From an uncultured bacterium (GTDB lineage: Bacteria > Bacillota > Clostridia > Lachnospirales > Lachnospiraceae), in the NCBI GenBank assembly GCA_905216215.1, contig CAJMSZ010000042.1:1-18696 (forward strand): a DNA stretch of 18,696 nt. The letters are read 5' to 3'. The stretch's first letter is position 1; the number at the start of each line of letters is the position of its first letter. Below the pieces are notes generated by a model, which searched no databases, was not told the DNA's origin, and saw only the letters and a list, made by a program, of their open reading frames with translations. Below are positions 8,087-15,293 of the stretch, piece by piece. A program made the translations under genes and the position numbers.

Positions 8087-10150
8087 ATGACAGCAAAAAA
8101 AGGCAGTCTTTCTATTAGCAGTGAAAACATTTTTCCAATTATAAAGAAATGGGTATATTCAGACCATGATATTTTTGTACGTGAGATTGTTTCCAATGGA
8201 TGTGATGCAATTACAAAATTAAAGAAGCTGGATATGATGGGAGAATATGAGCTTCCGGATGATTATAAAGCAAAGATTGAAGTAATTGTTAATCCAGAGA
8301 AGAAGACTCTCAAGTTTATCGACAATGGTCTTGGTATGACAGCTGATGAGGTAGAAGAGTATATTACACAGATTGCATTTTCAGGGGCAACACAGTTCCT
8401 TGAAAAGTACAAAGATAAAACTACAGAAGATGAGATTATCGGTCATTTCGGACTGGGCTTCTACTCCGCATTTATGGTAGCTGACGAAGTTCATATTGAT
8501 ACAAAGTCTTATCAGAAAGATGCAGCACCGGTACACTGGGTAAGTAATGGCGGTACAGAGTATGAAATGACAGAAGGAAGCAAGTCCGGAGTAGGAACAG
8601 AGATTACATTGTTCTTAAATGAAGACAGTGTGGAATTCGCAAACGAATACCGGATTCGGGAAGTCCTTGAAAAATATTGTTCTTTTATGCCGGTTGAAAT
8701 CTTTGTATCCAAAGAAAATGCAGAGCCGGAATATGAAACCATCGAAGAAAGCGAACTTCTTGACAGCGATACGGTAGTAGAGCATATTCATGAAGATGCC
8801 AAGATGGAAGAGAAGGAAAATGAAAACGGTGAAAAAGAAATGGTAGAAGTTTCACCTGCAACTGATAAGGTGAAGATTGTAAAACGACCTGTTTCTATCA
8901 GCGACCCTCAGCCACTTTGGACAAAACATCCAAATGAATGTACAAAAGAAGACTATCTGGAATTTTACAGAAAAGTGTTCATGGATTACAAAGAGCCATT
9001 GTTCTGGATTCATTTGAATATGGACTATCCATTTAACTTAAAAGGAATTTTGTATTTCCCGAAGATTAATTCCGAATATGACTCGATTGAAGGAACTATT
9101 AAATTATATAATAATCAGGTATTTATCGCAGATAATATCAAAGAAGTAATTCCAGAATTCCTTATGGTATTAAAGGGAGTGATCGACTGCCCTGATCTTC
9201 CACTGAATGTATCGAGAAGTGCATTACAGAATGATGGATTTGTTCAGAAGATTTCAGAGTATATTTCAAAGAAAGTAGCAGACAAGCTTTCTGGAATGTG
9301 CAAAGTGGATAAAGAAAATTACGAGAAATACTGGGATGATATCAGTCCATTTATCAAGTTTGGCTGCTTGAAAGATGAAAAATTCTGCGACAAGATGATG
9401 GATTATGTTCTGTTCAAGAACATTGACCATAAGTATCTCACTCTGAAAGAGTGTATTGAAGAAAATGGCGGTGAAATTGTAGAGCCAAATGAAAAGAAGG
9501 AATCGGAAGGCGGAGACGATAACATTGTTTCTGAAGATTTGAAGACAGTTATCTACTATGTGACAGACGAACAGCAGCAGAGTCAGTATATTAACATGTT
9601 CAAGAAACAGGGAATGGATGCGGTGATTCTTTCCCACAATATTGATTCACCATTTATCACACAGTTAGAGCAGAGAAATGACCGTGTGCGTTTCCAGCGA
9701 ATTGATGCGGATATTACAGAACATCTCAAAGAAGAAATCTCAGAAGAGGAAAAAGAAGCTTTCAAGGCTACCCGTGATGATCTGATGGGACTTTTCCGTA
9801 AGGTACTTGGCAATGATAAGCTGAATGTGAATGTGGAAAAGATGAAAGATGAAAGTGTAGCCGCTATGATTACGCTGTCTGAGCAGTCAAGACGTATGGA
9901 AGAAATGATGAAGATGTACGGAATGTCAGGCATGGATGCATCTATGTTTGGAACCGATGCAACGTTAGTATTGAATGTAAATCATCCACTGGTAAAATAT
10001 GTACTCGACCACAAAGACGGAGAACATACAGATATGATTTGCCATCAGCTTTACGATTTGGCTATGTTGGCTCACAAACCACTTAGCCCGGAAGAAATGA
10101 CAGCATTTGTAAAACGAAGCAATGATATTATGATGCTGTTAATGAAATAA
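8087..10150 (+). CDS. htpG: Molecular chaperone HtpG (bacterial Hsp90)
   Basis: This cytoplasmic Hsp90 chaperone is an ATP-driven dimer that remodels client proteins. The 687-residue protein has the GHKL ATPase motifs: EIVSNGCDA with catalytic Glu33 and Asn37, IDNGLGM with Asp79, and the ATP-lid motif GHFGLGFYSAFMV (about 119-131). The middle domain has PLWTKHPNE and SDPQ-type segments and LPLNVSRSALQND, which holds the conserved Arg that contacts ATP. The C-terminal dimerisation region is Met-rich (MEEMMKMYGMSGM). It is longer than E. coli HtpG (624 residues), partly because of a charged stretch near 232-262 at the N-terminal/middle boundary. I chose the ATG at 8087, eight bases after AAGGAG at 8073-8078; the in-frame GTG at 8078 overlaps that site. 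The gene stands alone between its own CIRCE promoter and a terminator. Confidence 0.98.
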   Translation: MTAKKGSLSISSENIFPIIKKWVYSDHDIFVREIVSNGCDAITKLKKLDMMGEYELPDDYKAKIEVIVNPEKKTLKFIDNGLGMTADEVEEYITQIAFSGATQFLEKYKDKTTEDEIIGHFGLGFYSAFMVADEVHIDTKSYQKDAAPVHWVSNGGTEYEMTEGSKSGVGTEITLFLNEDSVEFANEYRIREVLEKYCSFMPVEIFVSKENAEPEYETIEESELLDSDTVVEHIHEDAKMEEKENENGEKEMVEVSPATDKVKIVKRPVSISDPQPLWTKHPNECTKEDYLEFYRKVFMDYKEPLFWIHLNMDYPFNLKGILYFPKINSEYDSIEGTIKLYNNQVFIADNIKEVIPEFLMVLKGVIDCPDLPLNVSRSALQNDGFVQKISEYISKKVADKLSGMCKVDKENYEKYWDDISPFIKFGCLKDEKFCDKMMDYVLFKNIDHKYLTLKECIEENGGEIVEPNEKKESEGGDDNIVSEDLKTVIYYVTDEQQQSQYINMFKKQGMDAVILSHNIDSPFITQLEQRNDRVRFQRIDADITEHLKEEISEEEKEAFKATRDDLMGLFRKVLGNDKLNVNVEKMKDESVAAMITLSEQSRRMEEMMKMYGMSGMDASMFGTDATLVLNVNHPLVKYVLDHKDGEHTDMICHQLYDLAMLAHKPLSPEEMTAFVKRSNDIMMLLMK

Positions 10151-10197
10151 ATAAAATAACAGATAATTACAGGATTCAAAAATAGGCTATTTGAAAG

Positions 10198-10244
10198 AAA
10201 ACACAGTGCTGGGATTGAACGTAAATCTTTTGCACTGTGTTTTT
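10198..10244. terminator. Terminator between convergent htpG and rluF
   Basis: Arms AAAACACAGTGC-type and GCACTGTGTTTT-type sequences (10198-10209 and 10232-10243) pair over 12 bases around a 22-base loop. A T-run ends the plus-strand arm, and the minus strand also reads TTTT after the stem. It lies 48 bases past the htpG stop and 56 bases past the end of rluF, so it can serve both. Confidence 0.8.
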
Positions 10245-10299
10245 GCTTCTGAAAATGACAGGAAATAAATGAAAACAGATATCTGATAGCGAATGGATT

Positions 10300-11076
10300 T
10301 TATTCTGGTTTAGGAATCACAGTCTCATTGGAGGAATCCTTAATCAAATCATAAAGTCCGTTAAGTTCTTCGTCTGTCAGTTCTCGATATTGACCCGGTT
10401 TCAGACCATCTACCTTGATGTTCATGACTCTGGTACGGAACAGTTCCCGGACTTCATATCCGAGAGCTTCGCACATGCGACGAATCTGGCGGTTCAGTCC
10501 CTGTGTCAGAATGATTTTGAACTTATATTTTCCGATAGCCTCTACCTTACATGGCCGGGTGACAGTATCCAGAATGGGAACCCCGGAAGCCATTTGACGG
10601 ATAAATTCCTCAGTGATTGGCTTATCTACGGTTACTTTGTATTCCTTCTCATGGCGGTTTCCGGCACGCATCATTTTGTTGATAATGTCACCATTATTTG
10701 TCATAAGGAGCAGTCCTTCGGAATCCTTATCCAGTCTGCCAATGTAGGTAATGCGAATGGGGTAGTTGAGAAAACGGATGATACTGTCTCGTTCCCTACG
10801 CTCTTCGGTACATACAATACCACGCGGTTTGTTGACGGCAAGAACCACCATACGCTCCTGGCGGGAGAGGACTTTTTTGCCAATTCGAACTTCCTGGGCA
10901 GGTGTAACCTTTGTGCCCATCTCTGCACGTTTGCCATCTACGAACACAATGCCCTGACTGATAAGCTTATCTGCCTCTCTTCGGGAGCAGACGCCGGCTT
11001 CGCTTAAATATTTATTCAGACGAACGGGTTCAAGAGCACCACGTTCTTTAAATTGTTTTTCGATTTTATTTGCCAC
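10300..11076 (-). CDS. rluF: 23S rRNA pseudouridine synthase, RluF type
   Basis: This enzyme of the RsuA/RluB/RluF family converts a specific uridine in rRNA to pseudouridine; RluF modifies U2604 of 23S rRNA in E. coli. The 258-residue protein starts with an S4 RNA-binding domain (RLNKYLSEAGVCSRREADKL, about 19-38). The catalytic motif IGRLDKDSEGLLLMTN follows, with the nucleophilic Asp after Arg-Leu. The stretches HEKEYKVTVDKPITEEFIR, VPILDTVT and QGLNRQIRRMCE match E. coli RluF closely, more so than RluB or RsuA, so I assign RluF. The start is GTG at 11076, with AAAGG on the minus strand nine or so bases upstream. It has its own promoter (11107-11135) and shares a terminator region with htpG. 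The target uridine in this organism is inferred by homology. Confidence 0.93.
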   Translation of the reverse strand: MANKIEKQFKERGALEPVRLNKYLSEAGVCSRREADKLISQGIVFVDGKRAEMGTKVTPAQEVRIGKKVLSRQERMVVLAVNKPRGIVCTEERRERDSIIRFLNYPIRITYIGRLDKDSEGLLLMTNNGDIINKMMRAGNRHEKEYKVTVDKPITEEFIRQMASGVPILDTVTRPCKVEAIGKYKFKIILTQGLNRQIRRMCEALGYEVRELFRTRVMNIKVDGLKPGQYRELTDEELNGLYDLIKDSSNETVIPKPE

Positions 11077-11106
11077 GGTGTTATTACCTTTCGTTTTTTA
11101 TAATTT

Positions 11107-11135
11107 ATCATACCGTTTTACGTGCCAAAAGTCAA
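11107..11135 (-). promoter_or_regulatory. Predicted promoter of rluF
   Basis: Read on the minus strand, TTGACT (11130-11135) and TATGAT (11107-11112) are separated by exactly 17 bases. Both hexamers match sigma-A consensus at five of six positions. Transcription would start close to 11100, some 20-25 bases before the GTG start. Confidence 0.8.
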
Positions 11136-11160
11136 TTTGGATGCAAATTGATTTAGCGTA

Positions 11161-11169
11161 TGCTATAAT
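11161..11169 (+). promoter_or_regulatory. Predicted extended -10 promoter of the 11261 gene
   Basis: TGCTATAAT is a perfect -10 hexamer with the extended TGN element. No good -35 lies at 16-18 bases upstream, which fits extended -10 use. It faces away from the rluF promoter and gives a leader of about 85 bases. Confidence 0.7.
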
Positions 11170-11260
11170 GTACGCGAAAGAAAACATATTTTTTCTGACT
11201 TTTGCCGGAACATGTTCGGAGTAAGCACCGTACGTACTAAAATCCTATGGGAGGTTCTTT

Positions 11261-11764
11261 ATGCAGATATTTTTATTAGATACAAAGAAATGCATGAATG
11301 CATTATTGCTTCAGCATATATTCGATTCCTTTATGCTTATTGAAGGTGAGATTACAACATTTAACACCTATCATATAGACGGAAGACTGAAAAAAGAATT
11401 CTATCATCAGCAATCTGCAACAGAGATTTCTATTCCGGAGAGAGAGTTTTCTCTTTGGAAAGAGCAGAGAGAGCTTTGCTTTTCTATTATAAAAGGAAAA
11501 TTGACACCGATTGGATTCCGGTTTGTACTGGCACTTTCGTCACCGAACACGGCAAAATTACTGGAGCAGGAAGAACTGGACTTTACCATGGATGATATAC
11601 AGGGATTGTATTTGAATTTTAAATATGATGGATTAAAGCTTACCTGTACGACGGGAACATCTATGAAATTATTTACACTGGATAAATCCTTGGAAAATGC
11701 ATGGGATGCCATGGCAGGACGCATTTTTGCCAAGAATGAAATTCCATTTGAAAATGGCATTTGA
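11261..11764 (+). CDS. Conserved hypothetical protein, probably DUF5721 family
   Basis: This is a 167-residue soluble protein with no signal peptide, membrane helix or Cys cluster. The sequence recalls the DUF5721 family of clostridia: an N-terminal 'D-x-K-x-x-M-x-x-L-L' opening, then 'ITTFNTYHIDGR' with 'EFY' shortly after. That assignment is from memory and should be treated as tentative. The composition alternates beta-like and helical stretches (LYLNFKYDGLKLTCTTGTSMKLFTLDKSLE). No catalytic motif is visible. The ATG at 11261 follows GGGAGG at 11249-11254 with 6-base spacing. It has its own extended -10 promoter and a leader of about 85 bases, and the ligA promoter overlaps its stop codon. 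Its position next to ligA hints at a shared context but proves nothing about function. Confidence 0.85.
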   Translation: MQIFLLDTKKCMNALLLQHIFDSFMLIEGEITTFNTYHIDGRLKKEFYHQQSATEISIPEREFSLWKEQRELCFSIIKGKLTPIGFRFVLALSSPNTAKLLEQEELDFTMDDIQGLYLNFKYDGLKLTCTTGTSMKLFTLDKSLENAWDAMAGRIFAKNEIPFENGI

Positions 11765-11788
11765 AAAATGACTGTTTGTTGCTATAAT
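11761..11788 (+). promoter_or_regulatory. Predicted promoter of the ligA-clpX genes
   Basis: TTGAAA (11761-11766) and a perfect TATAAT (11783-11788) are 16 bases apart, with an extended TG (TGCTATAAT). The -35 overlaps the stop codon of the preceding gene. This predicts a leader of about 60 bases before ligA, and transcription independent of the upstream gene. Confidence 0.75.
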
Positions 11789-11852
11789 AGATACATTAAA
11801 TAAAAATGGGGATACTATTATCCTGATAAAGATTGGAAAACTGGGGTAAGAC

Positions 11853-13820
11853 ATGGATAAGAAGAAACGAATGCAGGAGCTGGTAGAGCTTCTGAACAGA
11901 GCAGGAAAAGCATATTATCAGGAAGCAAGGGAAATCATGAGCAATTATGAGTATGATGCCCTTTATGACGAACTGGTGAATCTGGAAAAAGAACTGGGAA
12001 CGGTGCTTTCCAACAGTCCTACCATTCATGTGGGCTATGAGGTCATCAGTGAACTGCCAAAGGAGCGGCACGAATCGCCAATGCTTTCTCTGGATAAGAC
12101 CAAAGAGGTCAGCAGACTGAAAGAATTTCTGGGCAACCAGAAAGCTTTGATTTCCTGGAAATTGGACGGACTTACCATTGTGCTTACTTACCGGGATGGG
12201 AAGCTGTATAAGGCAGTAACCAGAGGCAATGGGGAAGTAGGGGAAGTGATTACCAACAATGCGAAAGTATTTAAGAACATTCCCCTGCAGATTAGTTATA
12301 AAGAAGAGTTGATTCTCCGTGGGGAAGCGATCATTGGTTATAAGGATTTTGAGCGGATTAACGAAACCATAGAGGATGTGGATGCAAAGTATAAGAATCC
12401 AAGAAATCTGTGCAGTGGTTCGGTAAGACAGTTGAATAATGAGATTACAGCCAGACGAAATGTTCGTTTCTATGCCTTTTCACTGGTGAAGGCGGAACAC
12501 GTAGATTTTCATAATTCCAGAAAAGAGCAGTTCGCGTGGCTGACTTCTTTAGGCTTTGACGTGGTGGAGCATTATCTGGTGACTGCGGAAGAACTGGAAG
12601 ATAGAGTTCAGTTCTTTGCAAATAAAATTGCAGAAAATGATTTTCCGTCAGATGGTCTGGTTTTGGTTTATGATGATATTGCTTATGGACAATCTCTGGG
12701 AAGAACGGCTAAGTTTCCAAGAGATTCCTTTGCATTTAAATGGGCAGACGAAGTGCGGGAGACCACTCTTCTGGAAATTGAATGGAGCCCGTCGCGGACC
12801 GGGCTGATTAATCCAGTGGCTATTTTCGAACCAGTGGAACTGGAGGGAACTACAGTGAGCCGTGCCAGTGTTCATAACTTAAGTATTATGGAAGAACTGG
12901 AGCTTGGAATCGGAGATACCATAGAAGTTTATAAGGCAAATATGATTATTCCTCAGATTGCAAAGAATCTGACTTGCAGCAGAAATATTGAAATACCGAA
13001 GGTCTGTCCGGTATGTGGGGGCGCCACGGAAATCCGAAGGCAGAATGATGCTAAGTCTTTGTACTGTACCAACCCGGATTGCCAGGCAAAACGTGTGAAG
13101 TCTTTTGCTTTATTTGTAAGCAGGGATGCACTGAATGTAGACGGACTGTCGGAAGCAACTTTAGAGAAATTTATCGCACACGGATTTATTCATAAATATA
13201 CGGATATTTTCCATCTGGATCGCCATCGGGAGGCTATCCAGACTATGGAAGGTTTTGGGGAAAAGTCTTATACCAACTTAATGCAAAGCATTGAAGTGGC
13301 AAGAGAGACCACTCTTCCGAAACTTATCTATGCATTGGGAATTTCCGGGATTGGTCTTGCAAATGCCAAGATTATCTGTAAAGAATTTGGAAATGACCCA
13401 CAGAAGCTGATGGAGGCCTCAGAAGAAGCACTGGGCCAGATTCAGGGAGTCGGTCCGGTTATGGCAAAGGCATTTACCGCTTATTTTCAGAAGGAAGAGA
13501 ACCGGACACAGTTAAAGGAGCTTCTGGAAGAAGTGCATATTCCGGAAGAAACGGCTGGGGAGCCAGGCGGAACCCTGCAGGATAAGGTCTTTGTGATTAC
13601 CGGAAGCGTGAATCATTTTGCCAATCGTAATGAGCTGAAAGAGGTCATTGAAAGCCTTGGAGGCAAGGTAACAGGTTCTGTAACCGGAAAGACGGATTAT
13701 TTAATCAACAATGATGTAAATTCTACATCATCAAAGAACAAAAAGGCAAGAGAATTAGGAGTACCGATTTTATCAGAAGAGGATTTTCTTACACTTGCAG
13801 GAATTATACAGCAGGCGTAA
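11853..13820 (+). CDS. ligA: Divergent NAD+-dependent DNA ligase (LigA-like)
   Basis: LigA seals nicks in DNA, using NAD+ to adenylate an active-site lysine. All domains are present in 655 residues: Ia (about 1-65), adenylation (about 66-305), OB fold (about 305-375), four-Cys zinc finger (C385, C388, C405, C410), helix-hairpin-helix repeats (about 425-560) and a C-terminal BRCT (about 573-655). The nucleophile motif is WKLDG (Lys103). Other family positions differ. By alignment to E. coli LigA, Asp32 becomes Asn31, Glu113 becomes Ser101, Asp138 becomes Asn126 (RGNG), Asp144 becomes Val132, and the motif IV lysine (Lys290 in DGVVIKV) becomes Val272 (DGLVLVY). Lys115, Asp117, Glu173 and Lys314 equivalents are kept. 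It could be a specialised second ligase or an impaired one. GGGGT at 11843-11847 precedes the ATG. clpX follows after 26 bases. Confidence 0.9.
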   Translation: MDKKKRMQELVELLNRAGKAYYQEAREIMSNYEYDALYDELVNLEKELGTVLSNSPTIHVGYEVISELPKERHESPMLSLDKTKEVSRLKEFLGNQKALISWKLDGLTIVLTYRDGKLYKAVTRGNGEVGEVITNNAKVFKNIPLQISYKEELILRGEAIIGYKDFERINETIEDVDAKYKNPRNLCSGSVRQLNNEITARRNVRFYAFSLVKAEHVDFHNSRKEQFAWLTSLGFDVVEHYLVTAEELEDRVQFFANKIAENDFPSDGLVLVYDDIAYGQSLGRTAKFPRDSFAFKWADEVRETTLLEIEWSPSRTGLINPVAIFEPVELEGTTVSRASVHNLSIMEELELGIGDTIEVYKANMIIPQIAKNLTCSRNIEIPKVCPVCGGATEIRRQNDAKSLYCTNPDCQAKRVKSFALFVSRDALNVDGLSEATLEKFIAHGFIHKYTDIFHLDRHREAIQTMEGFGEKSYTNLMQSIEVARETTLPKLIYALGISGIGLANAKIICKEFGNDPQKLMEASEEALGQIQGVGPVMAKAFTAYFQKEENRTQLKELLEEVHIPEETAGEPGGTLQDKVFVITGSVNHFANRNELKEVIESLGGKVTGSVTGKTDYLINNDVNSTSSKNKKARELGVPILSEEDFLTLAGIIQQA

Positions 13821-13846
13821 TTGCCTGAGTTCAGGAGGAAAAAACG

Positions 13847-15205
13847 ATGTCAGAATATGAAAAGATATGTTTTGTATGTAAAAGACCGGAGAGCGTGACC
13901 GGGAAGATGATTGCGCTGCAGCCCAATTTATTTGTGTGCCCGGACTGTATGCAGAAAAGTATGGATGCTATGAACAATATGCCATTTGACTATAACCAGT
14001 TTATGAATAATCCGGGAATGCCGGTCATGGGCTGGGATGAGATGGAGAATGAAATGCCGAAAACCCAGCGTGTAAAGAAGAGAGCACCGGAAGAAGAACG
14101 TGTGCCGATTATTGCACTCAAAGACATTCCGGCACCGCATAAAATCAAAGAAAAATTAGATGAATATGTAGTGGGACAGGAATATGCCAAGAAAGCCATG
14201 TCCGTTGCTGTATACAATCATTATAAGAGAGTGGCAGCAGACCCGGCAGACCAGATTGAAATTGAAAAATCCAATATGCTGATGATCGGGCCGACTGGTT
14301 CAGGAAAGACATATCTGGTGAAGACTCTGGCCAAGATTCTGGATGTACCTCTTGCTATTACTGACGCGACTTCTCTTACAGAGGCAGGATACATTGGTGA
14401 TGATATTGAAAGTGTGGTTTCTAAGCTGTTAGCTGCTGCGGGAAACGATGTGGATAAAGCAGAACAGGGAATCATTTTCATTGATGAAATTGACAAGATT
14501 GCCAAGAAGAAAAATTCCAGTCAGAGAGATGTGAGCGGCGAGTCTGTACAGCAGGGTATGCTGAAGCTGTTGGAGGGCAGTGAAGTAGAGGTACCTGTAG
14601 GAGCGACCAGCAAGAATGCTATGGTTCCGCTTGTGACGATCAATACGAAGAATATTCTTTTTATCTGCGGCGGCGCATTCCCAGATTTGGAACGGATTAT
14701 CAAGGAACGTCTGTCAAAGAATGCGTCCATGGGATTCGGAGCAGATTTAAAAGACAAATTTGACAAAGAAAAAGATATTCTGGAAAAGGTTACAACAGAA
14801 GATTTGCGCACCTTTGGTATGATACCGGAGTTTCTTGGAAGGCTTCCGATTATCTTTACTTTAAAGGGCTTAGATGAAGAAATGATGGTTCAGATTTTAA
14901 GGGAACCTAAGAATGCCATCTTAAAACAGTATCAGAAATTACTTGCTCTGGATGAAGTCAGTCTGGACTTTGACGAAGCAGCCCTTCACGCCATTGCGAA
15001 AAAGGCAATGAAGAAAGATACAGGTGCCAGAGCCCTTCGCGCGATTATTGAAGAATTCATGCTGGATATTATGTATGAAATTCCAAAGGATGACAGTATT
15101 GGACAGGTAACCATTACAGAGGCATACATAGAAGGCACAGGCGGACCGATCATTCAGCTCCGGGGGCAGAGTGTGCCACGAATTGAGCAGAATGCCCAGC
15201 CATAG
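13847..15205 (+). CDS. clpX: ClpX-like AAA+ unfoldase, paralogue not linked to clpP
   Basis: ClpX hexamers unfold proteins with ATP and feed them to the ClpP peptidase. This 452-residue protein has the N-terminal zinc-binding domain (C8-x2-C11, C31-x2-C34), Walker A GPTGSGKT (148-155), Walker B IIFIDEID (209-216), the arginine finger in GRLP (332) and sensor-2 GAR (393-395). Differences from standard ClpX matter. Pore loop 1 is GYIG, not GYVG. The tag-reading RKH loop is SKN (255-257) at the same alignment length. The ClpP-docking IGF loop is MGF (295-297). A linker near 35-70 carries nine methionines. AGGAGG at 13833-13838 is eight bases from the ATG, and the 26-base gap to ligA suggests one transcript. 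Standard clpX normally lies next to clpP and tig, so this is probably a second copy. ClpP binding is plausible but unproven. Confidence 0.93.
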   Translation: MSEYEKICFVCKRPESVTGKMIALQPNLFVCPDCMQKSMDAMNNMPFDYNQFMNNPGMPVMGWDEMENEMPKTQRVKKRAPEEERVPIIALKDIPAPHKIKEKLDEYVVGQEYAKKAMSVAVYNHYKRVAADPADQIEIEKSNMLMIGPTGSGKTYLVKTLAKILDVPLAITDATSLTEAGYIGDDIESVVSKLLAAAGNDVDKAEQGIIFIDEIDKIAKKKNSSQRDVSGESVQQGMLKLLEGSEVEVPVGATSKNAMVPLVTINTKNILFICGGAFPDLERIIKERLSKNASMGFGADLKDKFDKEKDILEKVTTEDLRTFGMIPEFLGRLPIIFTLKGLDEEMMVQILREPKNAILKQYQKLLALDEVSLDFDEAALHAIAKKAMKKDTGARALRAIIEEFMLDIMYEIPKDDSIGQVTITEAYIEGTGGPIIQLRGQSVPRIEQNAQP

Positions 15206-15230
15206 AGATGGCGTGAAAGGTAAGTGCATT

Positions 15231-15242
15231 TGTATGCATACA
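15231..15242. repeat. Perfect 12-base palindrome between clpX and the S8 protease gene
   Basis: TGTATGCATACA reads the same on both strands and lies 12 bases before the hairpin that covers the next gene's start. It could be an operator for a dimeric regulator, or chance. No cognate regulator is visible. Confidence 0.4.
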
Positions 15243-15253
15243 TAAGTAATCAG

Positions 15254-15293
15254 AAGACCTCATATACTTTGGAAAAAGGGTATGGGGTCTTTT
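15254..15293 (+). terminator. Terminator-like hairpin covering the S8 protease start
   Basis: AAGACCTCAT (15254-15263) pairs with ATGGGGTCTT (15282-15291) over 10 bases, with one G-U pair, followed by a short T-run (15290-15293). It resembles an intrinsic terminator for ligA-clpX, but its 3' arm contains the GGGG (15284-15287) that is the best ribosome-binding site for the ATG at 15294. It may be a partial terminator, an attenuator or a translation-blocking fold. Confidence 0.65.

Noticed and set aside
10390..11007. Long plus-strand open frame opposite rluF
   Set aside because: It is a shadow of the strongly conserved rluF coding sequence and has no family signature or good ribosome-binding site.
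11213..11222. GAACATGTTC palindrome resembling a LexA box before the 11261 gene
   Set aside because: The Gram-positive LexA site needs four bases between GAAC and GTTC; here there are two.
13811..13838. Short competing hairpins (CAGGC/GCCTG and CCTG/CAGG) before clpX
   Set aside because: Stems of four or five bases are too weak to support a regulatory claim.
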